Below are positions 1-13,149 of a stretch of 64,000 nt of DNA, one piece after another. Position numbers and translations under genes: made by a program. The notes under the pieces are model-generated. The model made no database searches, was not told the DNA's origin, and worked only from the letters and a program-made list of their open reading frames with translations. Within the stretch, counting starts at the first letter, position 1. Every line of letters starts with the position of its first letter. Source of the stretch: Tenrec ecaudatus (lineage: Eukaryota > Chordata > Mammalia > Afrosoricida > Tenrecidae). The DNA is taken from positions 18,809,001 through 18,873,000 of the forward strand of contig NC_134546.1 in the NCBI RefSeq assembly GCF_050624435.1, in the 5' to 3' direction.

Positions 1-55
1 GCCACTGAGTTCTACAGGGTCACTACGAGTGGGAATAGATTCCATGGAAGTGGGC
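1..55 (+). mobile_element. AfroSINE 3-prime end, cut by window edge
   Basis: The sequence matches the tail of the family, with the usual run of 'gttctac...gggtc' and 'gattc...atgg' blocks. The head lies outside the window. Confidence 0.55.
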
Positions 56-385
56 AGAAAATAAAAACCAATCTCTGAATCTTTGGTTTGGAAGAGACCC
101 CAGAGAACAGCAATCTAGACCACAATGACTACATGAATAGCTTCTATAAAACTTGTGAAAGATGTGTTCTTTCTCTACTCTCTTTAGCTGATCCAGCTTT
201 AGGAAATTACCCCATTTACCCAGAGTGGCAATTAAAAAAAAATCATGCTTCCAATACCAATTCTTCACCTAGGATTTCCCAACCAGGAAATGACATCATC
301 TTCCTTCTGGTTTCCCAGTCCCTGTAAGCCAATGCTTGCTGATTATTCTCTAAACCCTTCCTGCCCTGATGAGACACTGGGTGAC
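56..385. other. Unassigned intronic sequence
   Basis: No gene or repeat recognised. Short open frames here have no recognisable similarity. Confidence 0.4.
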
Positions 386-402
386 CCAGGCTTGCAATTC
401 TT

Positions 403-1311
403 TTTTTTTTTTTTAATTTAATTTTTTTTAACAATTTATTGGGGCTGATACAATTCTTTTCATAGTTCATACATATACATACATCAATTGTATAAAGCAC
501 ATCTGTACAGTCTTTGCCCTAATCATTTTTTTCTCTTTTCTTCTTTTACATTTTATTAGGGACTCAAACAACTCTTACCACAATCCATACATATACATAC
601 ATCAATTGTATAAAGCACATCCATACATTCCCTGCCCCAATCATTCTCAAAGCATTTGCTCTCCACTTAAGCCCCTTGCATCAGGTCCTCTTCCTCCCCC
701 CTCCCTCCCCATTCCCCCCTCCCTCATATGCCCTTGGTAATTTATACATCGTTATTTGGTCATATCTTCTCTATCCGGAGTCTCCCTTCCCCCCTTCTCT
801 GCTGTCCCTCTCCCAGGGAAGAGGTCACATGTGGATCCTTGTAATCAGTTCCCCCTTTCCAACCCACTCACCCTCCCCTCTCCCAGCATCGTCCCTCACA
901 CCCTTGGTCCTGAAGGTATCATCCTCCCTGGATTCCCTGTACCTCCAACCCTCATATGTACCAGTGTACAGCCTCTGTCCTATCCAGCCCTGCAAGGTAG
1001 AATTCGGATCATGGTAGTTGGGGGGAGGAAGCATCCAGGATCTGGGGGAAAGCTGTGTTCTTCATCGATACTACCTCACCCCCTAATTAACCCATCTCCT
1101 CTCCTAAACCCCTCTATGAGGGGATCTCCATTGGCTGACACTTGGGCCTTGGGTCTCCACTCTGCACTTCCCCCTTCATTTAATATGATATATATATACA
1201 TATATACACAAACATATATACATATACACATATATACACATACATACACACACTTATATCTATTTTTTTTTGCATGATGCCTTATACCTGGTCCCTTGGG
1301 CACCTCGTGAT
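403..1311 (-). mobile_element. L1 3-prime end with a doubled terminus
   Basis: The tail is a T-rich run (about 401-431). It is followed by one L1 3-prime terminus (to about 520) and then a second terminus starting near 547 that continues as a long 3-prime UTR-like segment. Both lie between copies of CCAGGCTTGCAATTCTT at 386-402 and 1312-1328, so they appear to have been inserted as one unit. The G-rich polypurine tract typical of L1 3-prime UTRs appears as a C-rich run around 690-725. An AT/CA microsatellite (about 1178-1256) has expanded inside. Confidence 0.75.
1178..1256. repeat. AT/CA-rich microsatellite
   Basis: Mixed (TA)n, (CA)n and ACATAT repeats inside the L1 tail. It produces the low-complexity IYIYTQTYIHIH open frame. 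Confidence 0.8.
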
Positions 1312-1328
1312 CCAGGCTTGCAATTCTT

Positions 1329-1906
1329 AATGCCTTCAATGGGTATTCAAAATATGTGCTGATTAATTATACTGATAATTTAAATCTATCGAGAGCAAAA
1401 CGAGGGCTCCTTCCATTGAATCTTGTGCTGCTCATGGTAGCCAGATGAGAATCACATCATATTAATCAGGAATTAGGAATAAAGCTACACTTCATTAGCA
1501 GATGAAGTAATAATTGTATAGTTTATATCAACTGATATCAAGAATGATATATAGTTTATATCAATTAAAGGCTTCTGTGGAGAGAAAAATGCTGTATGCA
1601 ATGGGAAATGACATTTCAGAGAAATCTGGGCAAAATGTACACACTTCACGAGAACTTTCCCCTAAGTTGTTTTTTCTCAACCTATACTGTGCAGCTCTAG
1701 TCTAGCATGTATTTATGTGTGTATATGAGGGGCTCCCCACCCCAAACTGGAAAACTCTGCTGGGCGCAGCTTCCCTAATATACATCTTGCCTGCTAAGTG
1801 AGCATCAAGCAACTCGCTCTGAGTTAGTGCACCCAGTGGTGTCACCTGGGAAGGTTCTTTCTGGTCACAGTGAATTTTTTTTTGTAAAATCAGTTTCGCT
1901 CTAACA

Positions 1907-1946
<40 letters not shown>

Positions 1947-2089
1947 ATGGCCAATTTAAGAGAAGGGCAGGTGGCTGTGAAATTTTGTTTCCTGCTCTGG
2001 AGAAATGCAGTAGAGACTGTTGTGATACTGAACACAGCTTATAGGGGTAGCAAAAACTCAAGTGTACGAGTAGTTTTCTCATTTCAAGA
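1329..2089. other. Unassigned intronic sequence with (TG)n
   Basis: Contains a perfect (TG)n microsatellite at 1909-1944. The rest shows no gene or repeat I can name. Confidence 0.5.
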
Positions 2090-2810
2090 AAGGTGAAATG
2101 TTGATTGATGATAAACCTCGTAATGGATGTCTGTCAACTTCCCAAATGGATGAAAATGTTGACTCGTAGTGCATTTGGTCCACCAGTTCCACCAGGTCAG
2201 ACTGTTAATCAAGCTTTCTATTTAGAGCAGTGGTTCTCCACCTTCCTAATGCCACAGCCCTTTAATACAGTTCCTCATGTGTGCTGACCCCAACCATAAC
2301 ATTATTTTCACTGCTGCTTCACCACTGTCATTTTGCTACTGTTATGAATCAGGGGACCCCTGTGAAAGGGTTGCGACCCACGGTTGACAACCACTGAATT
2401 AGCGGTTTTCTAAAAGATATTAACAAAAAAGGTCTGACTTGTGGCAGACAGATAACTTGCTTTGCCACCATGACAAGGCACCTGCTCACCCAGCCAGCTC
2501 AGTGCACCAGTTTTTGGCAAACAACAGCATGCCTCTCTTGCCCCACGCAATTTACTTACCTCACCTTACTCTGTGCAACTTCTTTTTGTTTCTACAAGTG
2601 AAGAGGGGAAATGATTTGAAGTAGAAGAGGTGAAGAAAAAAATCAAGGAGGTGCTATAAGCCACCCAAACATGAATTTGAAAAGTTTTCAAGAATGGAAT
2701 TGCAGATTTGACAAATATATTAAGTGTGATGGAACGTACTTTGAAGGTTGTTGTGTAAAAAAAAAATTAAATCCATAGCTTTTGGGAAAAAATTCTGGTG
2801 TTTTAGGGGA
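2090..2810 (+). mobile_element. Mariner-family DNA transposon remnant
   Basis: Broken transposase sequence. The C-terminal half (2439-2624) reads HHDKAPAHPA and later LPHLTLCNFFLF, equivalent to the mariner catalytic block with its H.D.APAH motif and the 'SPDLAPCDFFLF'-type region. The upstream part (2105-2220) resembles the linker region. The copy has frameshifts and stops and is inactive. A SPIN element has inserted at 2228-2396. Confidence 0.8.
2228..2396. mobile_element. SPIN-type hAT MITE
   Basis: Both termini (CAGTGGTTCTC... and ...ACAACCACTG) and the internal GACCCCTGTGAAAGGGTT block match the SPIN family. The flanking 8-mers ATTTAGAG (2220-2227) and AATTAGCG (2397-2404) are a decayed 8-bp TSD centred on TA. 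It interrupts the mariner transposase. Confidence 0.85.
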
Positions 2811-3224
2811 TACCCCGTTATATGTATAAACACACACATACACGAATGAGGATGCTTCCAAAATTTGTGAAAAAAATGGAATTATAATATAATGGAATTA
2901 TTCCATGAATATTTGAAGCATACACACACACACACACACACTGTTTTATGTCACATCAGTAATGCTAGTACCTTAAAATTTACCTATCACATTTCATGTG
3001 TCTTTTTTTAAACATCCTATATTTTTATTCAAATGGAGGGAAGATGGGGTTGGCAGAAAAGGGTATAATGTTCATGTTACATGGATGAAATACCTGAAAA
3101 CAGCATTATACCAAAAGATCAGCTTGTGTGTGGTTCACTGATGTCCCCGTTTTTCTCTGGCCTGAGACATAGCAATATGCCCGTATTCCTTGTTGAACCT
3201 GTTCTGCGTCAGGGCCACCCTCCC
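2811..3224. other. Unassigned RBKS intron 2 sequence
   Basis: Holds a (CA)n tract at 2918-2941. No gene recognised. Confidence 0.5.
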
Positions 3225-3400
3225 TGAGAGTGTTCAAGTTGAATGATGCTCCCTAGGGCTTTCCATGGCTGACCTCTCTGGAACTAGGTCCCTGGGTCTT
3301 TTTCCCGAGGTTCCTGTGGATGGACCCAAACCACCAGCCTTTCAGTTAGAAGCCAATGTGCTAATGGCAGAAGGAACTACTTTGAGAGAAGAGTGAATCA
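3225..3400 (-). mobile_element. Degenerate AfroSINE
   Basis: Antisense blocks resembling the family ('ccagcctttcagttagaagcc' region and Ser/Gly-type tRNA-like head). Heavily diverged. Confidence 0.45.
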
Positions 3401-3674
3401 TCCCTTACTAAGCCGTGCTTCCAGAAGCTGCGTTGCTCTAGTGAAACCTGCGAAAAACAGGATGACTCGTGTTGCTGTCTGGAAGGTGGCCTACAGAGAC
3501 CCATTGGAGTAGGCGAATGCCCTGCATTTCTCACACTCACCTTGTAAATCCCTTAAATTCAGAGAATTCAGCATTAAGTTTTTTGAGGACTGCTTTTTCC
3601 CACAAAGGATTCAATGATGCAGAAAGTGGTAAAAAGGCCTGTCTAGAGCCTTACAAACAAGCAGGTGAGTCTTA

Positions 3675-4854
<1,180 letters not shown>

Positions 4855-4990
4855 AAACCCAAGATCACTGCCACTGAGTGGATGCTAACTTATAGGGACC
4901 CCATAGGGCAGGGTCGATCTGCCCCTGTGAGTTTCTGAGACTGTAACTCTGACTGCGGTTAGCAGCCAACACATGACCATTGTGCAAACA
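4855..4990 (-). mobile_element. AfroSINE fragment
   Basis: Antisense AfroSINE with the gggaccccatagggcaggg core and the 'ggttagcagccaac' head block. Confidence 0.65.
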
Positions 4991-5350
4991 GGGGCAGCCC
5001 AGAAAGGCGAACCATGACACGAAGGAAGTACTCACCCTTGATAACAGACAAAGGCAAATGGCAAACACAGGGAGGAAGTGGGAGCATTGCGGGGATTACA
5101 GTCCAGGCCACAAAATGCGTATGACTTGGTGTGTGGCAAATTTCTCCCTCTATTCTCCCCACCTCTCTGAAGAACTAAGGATTTTTACTGAAATGCTGTC
5201 ACTCACGGATGTTCGTAGTAAACGAGGCAAAGAGTAAGGATAAAGGGGAACGCTCCAGGGGTAATGTTCATAACATTAAAGGGGGAAGGTGGGGGGAAAC
5301 AAAATCTTTGGAGGACAGGAAAATGACTGACTCTAAAAGGAAGAGGAGCT

Positions 5351-6555
5351 GGAGGGTGTAGGAGGCCTGGTAGGGCGTGATCAAGGGCTATTTAACCAAG
5401 AGGAATTGCTGAAACCCAAATGATGACTGAGCATGATAGTGGGACAAGAGGAAAGTCAAAGGAAATAGAGGAAAGAGCAAGAGGCAAAAGGCATTTATAG
5501 AGATCTAAATAAAGGCATGTACATATGTAAACATATATATGGATGGGGAAACAGATCTATGTGCATGTATTTATAGGTTTAGTATTACGGTAGCAGAAGG
5601 ACATTGGGCCTCCACTCAAGTACTCTCTCAATGCAACAATACTTTCTTCTATTAAATTGGCATTCTATGATGCTCACCTTCCCTACCCAACCGCTGAAGA
5701 CAAAGCAGGTAAATAATCAAATGTGGTGAAGAAAGCTGATGGTGCCCAGCTATCAAAAGATATAGCGTCTGGGGTCTTAAAGGCTTGAAGGTAAACGGGG
5801 CCATCTAGCTCAGAAGCAACAAAGCCCACGTGGAAGAAGCACACCAGCCTGTGTGATCACAAGGTGCCGAAGGGATCAGTTATCAGGCATCATCAGAACA
5901 ATTTTTTTTAAAAAGAACAAAAAATTATATCATAGTGAATGAGGTGGGGAGTGAGGAGTGGAGACCCAAAGCCCATTTGTAGGCCACTGGACATCCCCTT
6001 ACAGAAGAGTCTCAGGGAGGAGACAAGTCAGTCAGGGTGCAGTATAGCAACGATAAAGCACACAACTTTCCTCTAGTTACTAAATGCTTCCTCCTACCTC
6101 ACTACCATGATCCCAATTCTACCTTACAAATCTGGCTAGACCAGAGGATGTACACTGGTACAGATAAGAACTGGAAACACAGGGAATCCAGGATGGATGA
6201 TCCCTTCAGGGCCAGTGGTGTGAGTGGTGATACTGGGAGGATGGGTTGGAAAGGGGGAACCGATTACAAGGATCTACATGTGACCTCCTCCCTGGGGGAC
6301 AGACAACAGAGAAGTGGGTGAAGGGAGATGTCGGACAGGGCAAGATATGACAAAATAATATTTTATAAATTATCAAGTGTCCATGAGGGAGGGGGGAACA
6401 GGGAGGAGCGGATGACAGGGGCTTAAGTGGAGAGCAAATGTTTTGAGAATGATGAGGGCAATGAATGTACAAATGTGCTTTACACAATTGATGTATACAT
6501 GGATAGTGATAAGATTTGTATGAGACCCCAATAAAATGATTTTAAAAATAAAATA
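5351..6555 (+). mobile_element. 5-prime truncated L1 3-prime end
   Basis: About 1.2 kb of the tenrec-type L1 3-prime segment, ending in an AATAAAATG..A-rich tail. AAGAGGAGCT at 5341-5350 and 6556-6565 flank it as a 10-bp TSD. The purine-rich G tract is at about 6383-6407. Small open frames inside it are not genes. Class assignment rests on the TSDs, variable 5-prime ends, A-rich tail and polypurine tract. Confidence 0.75.
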
Positions 6556-6565
6556 AAGAGGAGCT

Positions 6566-7734
6566 CTGGGTGTCAGGCAAATTGAAAAGAGGGACCCAGT
6601 TGACTGGCCTCAAGGAGTTTGGGCCAATGGCTGGCATAATAGGGCAGGCTTGACCACAAGGCTCACTAGCTGTGGACATGAAAGAAAGGCAGGAGGTAAG
6701 GTGCATGAAGGTAAGTCAGCTGAGAGCATATTCTGATTAAGTTCTCTTAGCAGATTAGAAATTTATATTAATTTTCCACACTGGCTGTCACCTAACTGAA
6801 ATATATTAGAGTATCAGCACAAACATAATTTCTACTGGACACTACCTGTTGGTGCCAAGAGCACAAGATTGTGTGCATAAAGACCAAGTTCAACCCACGA
6901 ACCTTTTGTAAAGTCCTGAAAGTGCCAATGAGCAGGGCTTAACTACTCCATTCCCTATCAGTGTACTGTCAAATATGGCTATTTTAGATTCAAAAGAGGC
7001 TCATCAATAATTTGAAAACACTCCACACCTCCTCTTTTCAATTCTATTTTTATCTTGGATTCTAAATGCATTTATAGTACTGATGAAAAAAATATACATC
7101 ACTTCTGAGAAGGTACTCAATCAAGAGAAAAATGGTTTTAATGTAATGTTATTATCCTGTCATTTAATTTAGCAATGACAAGTGATTATAAGATTTTGAT
7201 TTGCATCAGAAATTTGAAACATTTTCGGATTCTGCTATGAACAGGCAGTGATGAGTAATCTGTGTGATTGAGTAACTGCGAATTCTTGGCTATTGATGCT
7301 GCTACAACCATCCAAAAGCACCTTAAAAAGAAACTAGCCCGTGTGGCTAAAAACAGGCCAAATAACTTAATTAGCAAGGCTGTCACTGAAGAAAAGTATG
7401 ACTTCTGCTATATTTATACTTAGATCTGGGTCACAATTCACTGGTTTGAATCAAGTGTACTTTTTACCACAAACTGTGAAAAACGTTATCAACAGATTAT
7501 TCCTTTATTGGGGTGTGTGCGTGTGTAAGCATGTGGTAAAATCAGGGCACAGATTGTATGTGCTTGATGTGGGGGCAAATGTGTGGGTTATAACTTCGGC
7601 TTCGGACAACCCAAAATATCAAATCAGTGGTCATTAAAACTTCCCACCTCTTTGATATTTTACTGTTCCTTTCTTTTCCTTCGGCATCTTTTCTCTCCTG
7701 GTAATCTCTTTCCTCAAGTTTGGGGTCTCCTTGT
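6566..7734. other. Unassigned intronic sequence
   Basis: AT-rich, no gene or clear repeat recognised. Confidence 0.4.
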
Positions 7735-7845
7735 TAGACTGCAAGCTGCATGAGGGTAGACATGGGGCCTGGTCCATTCCTTTTACATTCACAGTGCTGG
7801 GCGCCTTGCAGGATGGTCTCAGATATTTGCTGACTGCAGGGACCT
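7735..7845 (+). mobile_element. L2/CR1-type 3-prime end
   Basis: Contains the 'gactgcaagctgcatgaggg' ... 'cagtgctgggcgcc' series typical of the L2 3-prime UTR. Confidence 0.6.
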
Positions 7846-8304
7846 TTTGAAAAGTCTTCCCTCCTTTGCTGTTTTCTCCTCCCATGAATGTCTCTCCTGC
7901 ATAGCGTCCATTCTTGCTTCCTCACTGAGGGCATGGAGGGACTGACGAAGGGAAAGAGGAGCCTGGGAGGGAATGGCCAGGCACTTGTCTAGCTGGACTG
8001 GATCTCGCATTCCCAGCGCTGGCAAGCACTGGCTGTACAACTCAGACACACCGTCTCGCTGTCATTCCCGCATTAATTCAACAAATGGGAACCCGCGGAC
8101 AGTGGGAGAACACTGAACTCCGAGGCAGGTACTACGTGAGTGAACAATACATGTCACAGAACAAGATTAGTACGATGCTCCCATTCAGGTTTTTTAAACC
8201 GACAAAAGATGTGCCTGTTCTCACAGGATGTATAAATCCATCGAAAATGTTAATGATGGTGAACCCTGGAGAAGGTTGGGAAGGGGGAAATTTGTCATGT
8301 TTTC

Positions 8305-8790
8305 CTTTACATAACGTACAGTTATATTTCACGTCAACTCGGTTGGGCTGCCACACCCAGCGACAGGATCTGGGGATCTTCTGGGAAGCAGTCTCCCTGT
8401 AGCTCTGGTCAGTCTTGATACAACCAGGGAAGGTTTCATTCTGGCACGTGGCCGTCTCTGGGTGTGCACAGACCGTGTGTGGAAGCTAGCTCCCTTCTCC
8501 TGTGGGGTCTCGATCCTGCGTCTCATTCATGGACCTCCTGCTATGTCGCCTGCCCATCCCAGGAGCCATCAGGGAACAGCTGACCACAGACTCATTCGCT
8601 GATCCCAGATCCATTCAGGTCAGCATCCAGCAGCCTGTGATCTTCCTGCTTCATCTTCCAGCTTCCTGTTCTTCAGCCCCTGCAGCTACAGGGGTCAAGA
8701 AGGGTCCTCTTACATCTGACCCTGGGGCTTGAACTGGACTGGACTTTCTATACACACACAGGAGTCCCTGGCTTTGCTTCTCTGCACACA
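8305..8790 (+). mobile_element. ERVL/MLT2-type LTR
   Basis: Starts with a 'gttatatttcacgtcaactcggttgg' type block and ends with a 'ggctttgcttctct' block. Both ends and the internal spacing match the LTR at 43150-43795. It is a solo LTR with no internal coding sequence. Exact ends are uncertain. Confidence 0.6.
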
Positions 8791-9167
8791 GTGGAATGCC
8801 TGCTGTCACCACTTTTGATTCTCTTGACTGCGGTCGTCTTTTCCCAGCCCTGGCTGTAAGACTCCGACTGGTGTCGCACACTTGCAATGACAGCGCCTTG
8901 GGTGATCCTCTCTTCCCGCTCCAGGGCTTCTCTGTTGTTACAGCTCTTTGGGGGCCTACAGGATGGAGTAACCAGTTGCCCGCGGGAGTGGCCAACTCAA
9001 AGCACCAAAGGCTCTTTGTACAGGTTCTCCCTTCTCTGCACCACCTCCGTCCCTTGCTCTTGCCCCTGGATTCTATGTCCAAATAAAGTATGTGCACTTA
9101 CACCGCTGTCATAGGCTCTATTTGCTGTGGAAGCCACGCTATGGCAGTTTATCACTTATTTACATTT
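8791..9167. other. Unassigned, LTR-like, with AATAAA
   Basis: A C/T-rich stretch followed by AATAAA at 9083 and a GTATGTGCA block. It could be a second LTR or an old 3-prime UTR copy. Overlapping open frames (8796-9086, 8887-9114, 8651-9097) show no domain. Confidence 0.3.
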
Positions 9168-9245
9168 AAAAAGTGTTGTTGCAGTTGTTAGGTGCTGTTG
9201 AGTCCGTTCTGATTCGCAGCTGCCACACTTGGGACCGAAGTGAAC
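9168..9245 (-). mobile_element. BovB/AfroSINE 3-prime tail fragment
   Basis: Antisense 'gttgttaggtgctgttgagtc' tail block shared by afrotherian BovB and its SINEs. Confidence 0.55.
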
Positions 9246-11709
9246 CGGAGAATGCTAAGTGGAGTGCTGAGAGCAACAGAGAGCCAGTTACACACAGGCA
9301 GGCCTACTTCTAAATCCCAATTCACTTTGAACATGTTCCTGTTCAAGAAAGGACCTGTATAAAGCCCCGCCGTGCCCCTCGCCACCTCATGAAAACAATA
9401 CTTCAAGTCATCCTCATTTAAATACAGAGTTCAGCAGGATGTTTAAAGGGGGACAAGTGACTACTGTTCAAAAGGAGAGAGAAGGAACCACACTATACAC
9501 GCTGCTGCCACCTTTTAAACGCACACGGCAAGCTTTTGAATGAGAACTCAAATACCAGGCGTAAGAAATATTTTGACCAAAAAAAATTTTTTTTTTACCT
9601 AGTTGAAAATGAACTCATAGCTGTAAAACTGTCACAACATTTGCAGGATGGACAGAAGGAAACATTGATAGAGGTTCCTTAAGCGCCCAACAGCCCTCCC
9701 TGCTATCAGAGGCCAGGCGGTTAGAGGTCGGGTGGGGAAGGCAGGTGGTCGCTGCCACTTACTGATTGTATTACCTGACAGCTCTTCCCTTTTTGAATTG
9801 ACTTCTTCACTAACAAAACAGGTTTAATAATACCTGTCAACTCCCTAAATGCCTGGGTTTTGTGCTGTGAGTTATTTCACTGACAGGTGTGATCCGAACA
9901 ACTTACACCAGTTGCTTTTGAGCTTCTTGGCATGATGTGATGGTTACAGGTCCTCCGGGATTGCTCACAGCAGAGGAGGAATGACCTGGTTATTCCAGGT
10001 GAGTCTTTCAACCAAAGAGGTCATACAAATACTGGATTCAGTATAGGCTTGATTTTTTTTTTTCTTTTCCCATTCTGGCTGCAAGCTGCTGAAGCTTCTG
10101 TAACAGGGGATTCTGAGTTCCCATTATAGTTCATGATGCTAATTAATTATTCCTGATACTATTATTCAACTCTATCTATTCCTTCTCAGCCTTTTTGAAT
10201 GCCATGCGTAAAAGGCTGAGAGTAATTTCAAAACCAAGGGGGAGCTATTCGTTTCTACCTCTGTAAGAAGAATTTAGTCAGAAAAAGAGAGAAGAATTTT
10301 AGTCTTCTGACTCAAAATCCAAACTGTGGTCTCCAACCCCAAATTTGCAGGCACACATATGATACAAATAAGGAAATGGAAGATATGTTTTAAGCAGTTC
10401 TTAATGTTCCTTTTTAACCTATATATCGCCCCCCCTCAGCTGAAAAGTCTGTGGGTAGAAAGTCATTAGGTCTGAAGATAGCGCTAACTACTATAGCCTT
10501 TCCAGAAGGCCATGTCCTTGTCCCTGTTTATTTACATTTTGTGTGTAAACAAATGTGATCTACTCTGGGAGGGACAGTGAAGGTGAGTCTGTGCTGAAGG
10601 TGAGTCAGGTGTTATCTCCTCAGGCAAGACCACCTTCTAGCCAACCCTCTTCCTGAGTTCGTTTTTTTGTCATGGACTCACTCATCCTGACAGGAAATAG
10701 GATTCTGGAACAGAGACAACGGTGTTGGTTTTCAAGTCCCAACTCCCCATGAGGAGACAGAATGAGGGAGGCCCTCTGCTCCAGCCCTCCTGGGGCGGGC
10801 GAGGGGGCTGACCCAGAACATTTCACGTAGGACTTTGCTTTGTGTTGTAAACAAATTGTTTCTGGGAAGACAGGGGAAGGTCTGCAGCTTTACAATTCCT
10901 GGAATGTAAACAAATGTCTTCTGGGGAGATGTCCCTAAATCTTTCCAGAGGTCTCATCTTTAAGTCTCCAGGCGGTTTGCCATCGAAACATGCTTTAATC
11001 CAGGTGTTTAATCCATCTTTGCCCAGAAAGCTCCAATCATGCAGAAAAGAGCAAACATTCATGAAGCATTGCTCCCCAACCTTCTTCTTCACAGGACTCT
11101 TCATGACCTGGCATGACCATGGGCATACACTTATGGACACGTGTTCATTGCTCGCCTCCCCCTTCTTCAAGGACGATCCACGGTGTCCCGCACTGCGTCC
11201 CCTGTGCTCAGTGCCTGGCATCTTAGTGAACACTGGGTGACTGGTAGATATATGTCCGAATATCTTTGTATGAGAACCACGACATCCAAGGCGCTTCCCA
11301 AAGTTTGCGGGAAAGTCCATTGCATTTTCCTCAAACACTTCTGGCTCTCTTGGGGAACCAGAGCAGAACACTTACCTGAAAGGTAAGATTTCGAATGGCA
11401 CACGGAACACACCGTGTCACCCATCTCCTGCTCAGGAAGGGGCCCCCCGCCCAGAACTTTCTGTTCCCTGTCACGGAGCCCAGGGGTCCCCATTACCTTA
11501 ATTTCTAACACCACATGCCAGTTCTGGCCTAACAGCTCTGATTTACAAATCTTTTGGCATTTCAATTATAAGAATATTTTGAAAGTAGGGAAGCTATAAG
11601 GACATAAAAGCCCCACAATCTCTTTCTTTACAATAAAAGAAAGAACAACAAATATTTTAACTGCACGTTTCCATGAACTTCAATAAAGGTAGCCATTACC
11701 ACCATCTAG
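9246..11709. other. Unassigned intronic sequence
   Basis: About 2.4 kb. A weak MIR-like piece is possible near 9805-9890 and a weak L2-like piece near 11190-11235. Open frames at 10823-11371, 10914-11240 and 11167-11565 overlap in several frames and strands and resemble no known protein. Confidence 0.4.
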
Positions 11710-11717
11710 CCCTAGGG

Positions 11718-12179
11718 CAGCGGCTCTCAACCTGTGGGTCGAGACCCCTTTGGGGGTTGAACAACCCTTTCACGAGGTCAACTAAGACCACTGGAAAACA
11801 CATCTATCTGATGGTCTTAGGAACTGAGACACCGCTCCTCTATCCATCTCCAGGTGGGTCCGCCCACATGCAGATATGCCCACATACAAGTATGCCTTCA
11901 TACAAGGTGTGAAGGCTGTTACCTATGCTACATCATGCTTCAAGACAACATTTCATTTATTTTACATGTTGTTTTTGTGATTCATCACTATGCTTTCATT
12001 ATGTACAAGTTATAACAATGAAAATATATCCTGCCTATCAGATATTTACATGATGATTAGTAACAGTAGCAAAATGACAGTTAAGAAGTAGCAATGAAAA
12101 TAACTTTATGGCTGGGGGTCACCACCACATGAGGGACTGTATGAAAGGGTAGCAGCATGAGGAAGGTTGAGAACCACTG
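11718..12179. mobile_element. SPIN hAT element, near-complete 462 bp copy
   Basis: Terminal sequences CAGCGGCTCTCAACC and GGTTGAGAACCACTG form the inverted ends. The 8-bp TSD CCCTAGGG is perfect (11710-11717 and 12180-12187) and has the central TA seen in SPIN insertions. The interior holds the 'ccactggaaaacacat...gatggtcttagg' hairpin and the CTATGCTTT/AATTATGT region. There is no transposase, so it is a non-autonomous SPIN_NA copy. Confidence 0.92.
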
Positions 12180-12299
12180 CCCTAGGGCATTTCTTTCCAT
12201 CACCACAAGAAGTTCCCTGGTACCCTCTGCAGAAAGGTGAGATCTGCTGCTTTTACCTTCTTCCTGATCTTAGGGGAAAAGTTCTCCATGTTTCCCTTA

Positions 12300-12640
12300 C
12301 GAATGATTTAAGCTGTAGTTTTTTTCTTTTTTATTCTTTTAAGGTACTTCAGCATTCTGGGGAAGCTCTCTTCTATTCTTAGTTTGCTGAGAGTTTTGAC
12401 TCGTGACTGGATGTTGAGTTTTGTCAGGTGCTTTGTACCTGTATCAAGTGAGATGATCACACAGCATTTCCCCTTTATCCTATTAATATGGAGAATTACA
12501 TTAACAAATTCAAGTGTTAAATCAATATTCTATCCCTGGAATAAAATCTACTTGGTCTTGATGGTTTTACAGATTGCTGAATTCAATTTGCTAACACCTT
12601 GTTAAGGATTTTTGCATTTGTATTCATGGGGACATTGGTC
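12300..12640 (-). mobile_element. Ancient L1 ORF2 fragment
   Basis: Antisense L1 reverse transcriptase region, visible as the GAGATGATCACACA, 'ccctggaataaaatctacttgg' and 'gaggatttttgcat'-like blocks. Many disruptions. Confidence 0.7.
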
Positions 12641-12645
12641 TGTGG

Positions 12646-12800
12646 TGGAGTCCTGGTGGTGTAGGGAGATAGGAATTGAACTATTAATCACAAGGTATAT
12701 GTGATTGGAACTCACCATGAGCTCAGAAAGTCCGAGGGGCAGTTTTCCGCCTGCAGGGTTGCTATGAGTCGGAATCAAATTAACAGCATTGAGCATTGAT
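12646..12800 (+). mobile_element. AfroSINE
   Basis: Begins GAGTCCTGGTGGTGTAGG and ends with the 'gggttgctatgagtcggaatc' core. Inserted within the old L1. Confidence 0.75.
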
Positions 12801-12934
12801 CTGTGGTTCCATGTGCTAGTAGTTTTTCTTTGGTCAGGCCACATAAAATGAGTTGGGTGTGTTTCCTCTACATTTATTTTGCAAAACTGCTTGTGTTGGA
12901 TTGCCCACCAACATAAACAGACAACCCCCCCCCC

Positions 12935-13100
12935 GCCCCATTGCCATTCTAACTCATCTATGGTTTCTGAGGCTGTCAATCTTGATGGGAGCAAATCCTC
13001 CTCCCTCCCCTTTGGAGCAGCTGTTGGGTTTGAACAGCTGACCTTGATGTTAGCAGCCCAACGCTTCTCTGACAATGCCACTAGGGCTCCTTGTGTTGGC
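12935..13100 (-). mobile_element. AfroSINE
   Basis: Antisense copy with the 'tgaacagctgaccttgatgttagcagccc' head region and GCCACTAGGGCTCC end. A C-run (12926-12935) lies at its 3-prime side. Confidence 0.75.
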
Positions 13101-13149
13101 TGAATGTTATTTCTTTCTTTATTTTGGCTGGGAGGAAGATGCAACTTCT

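Noticed and set aside
756..1277. 173-residue open frame
   Set aside because: Inside the L1 tail and an AT/CA microsatellite. Low complexity.
2439..2624. A host gene derived from mariner transposase
   Set aside because: The frame is interrupted by stops and a SPIN insertion. No sign of a preserved full-length protein.
10823..11371. 182-residue open frame, the longest in the window
   Set aside because: Other long frames overlap it on the opposite strand. No recognisable domain or splice pattern. Treated as chance.
12602..13144. 180-residue open frame, minus strand
   Set aside because: Runs across two AfroSINEs in opposite orientation and old L1 sequence.
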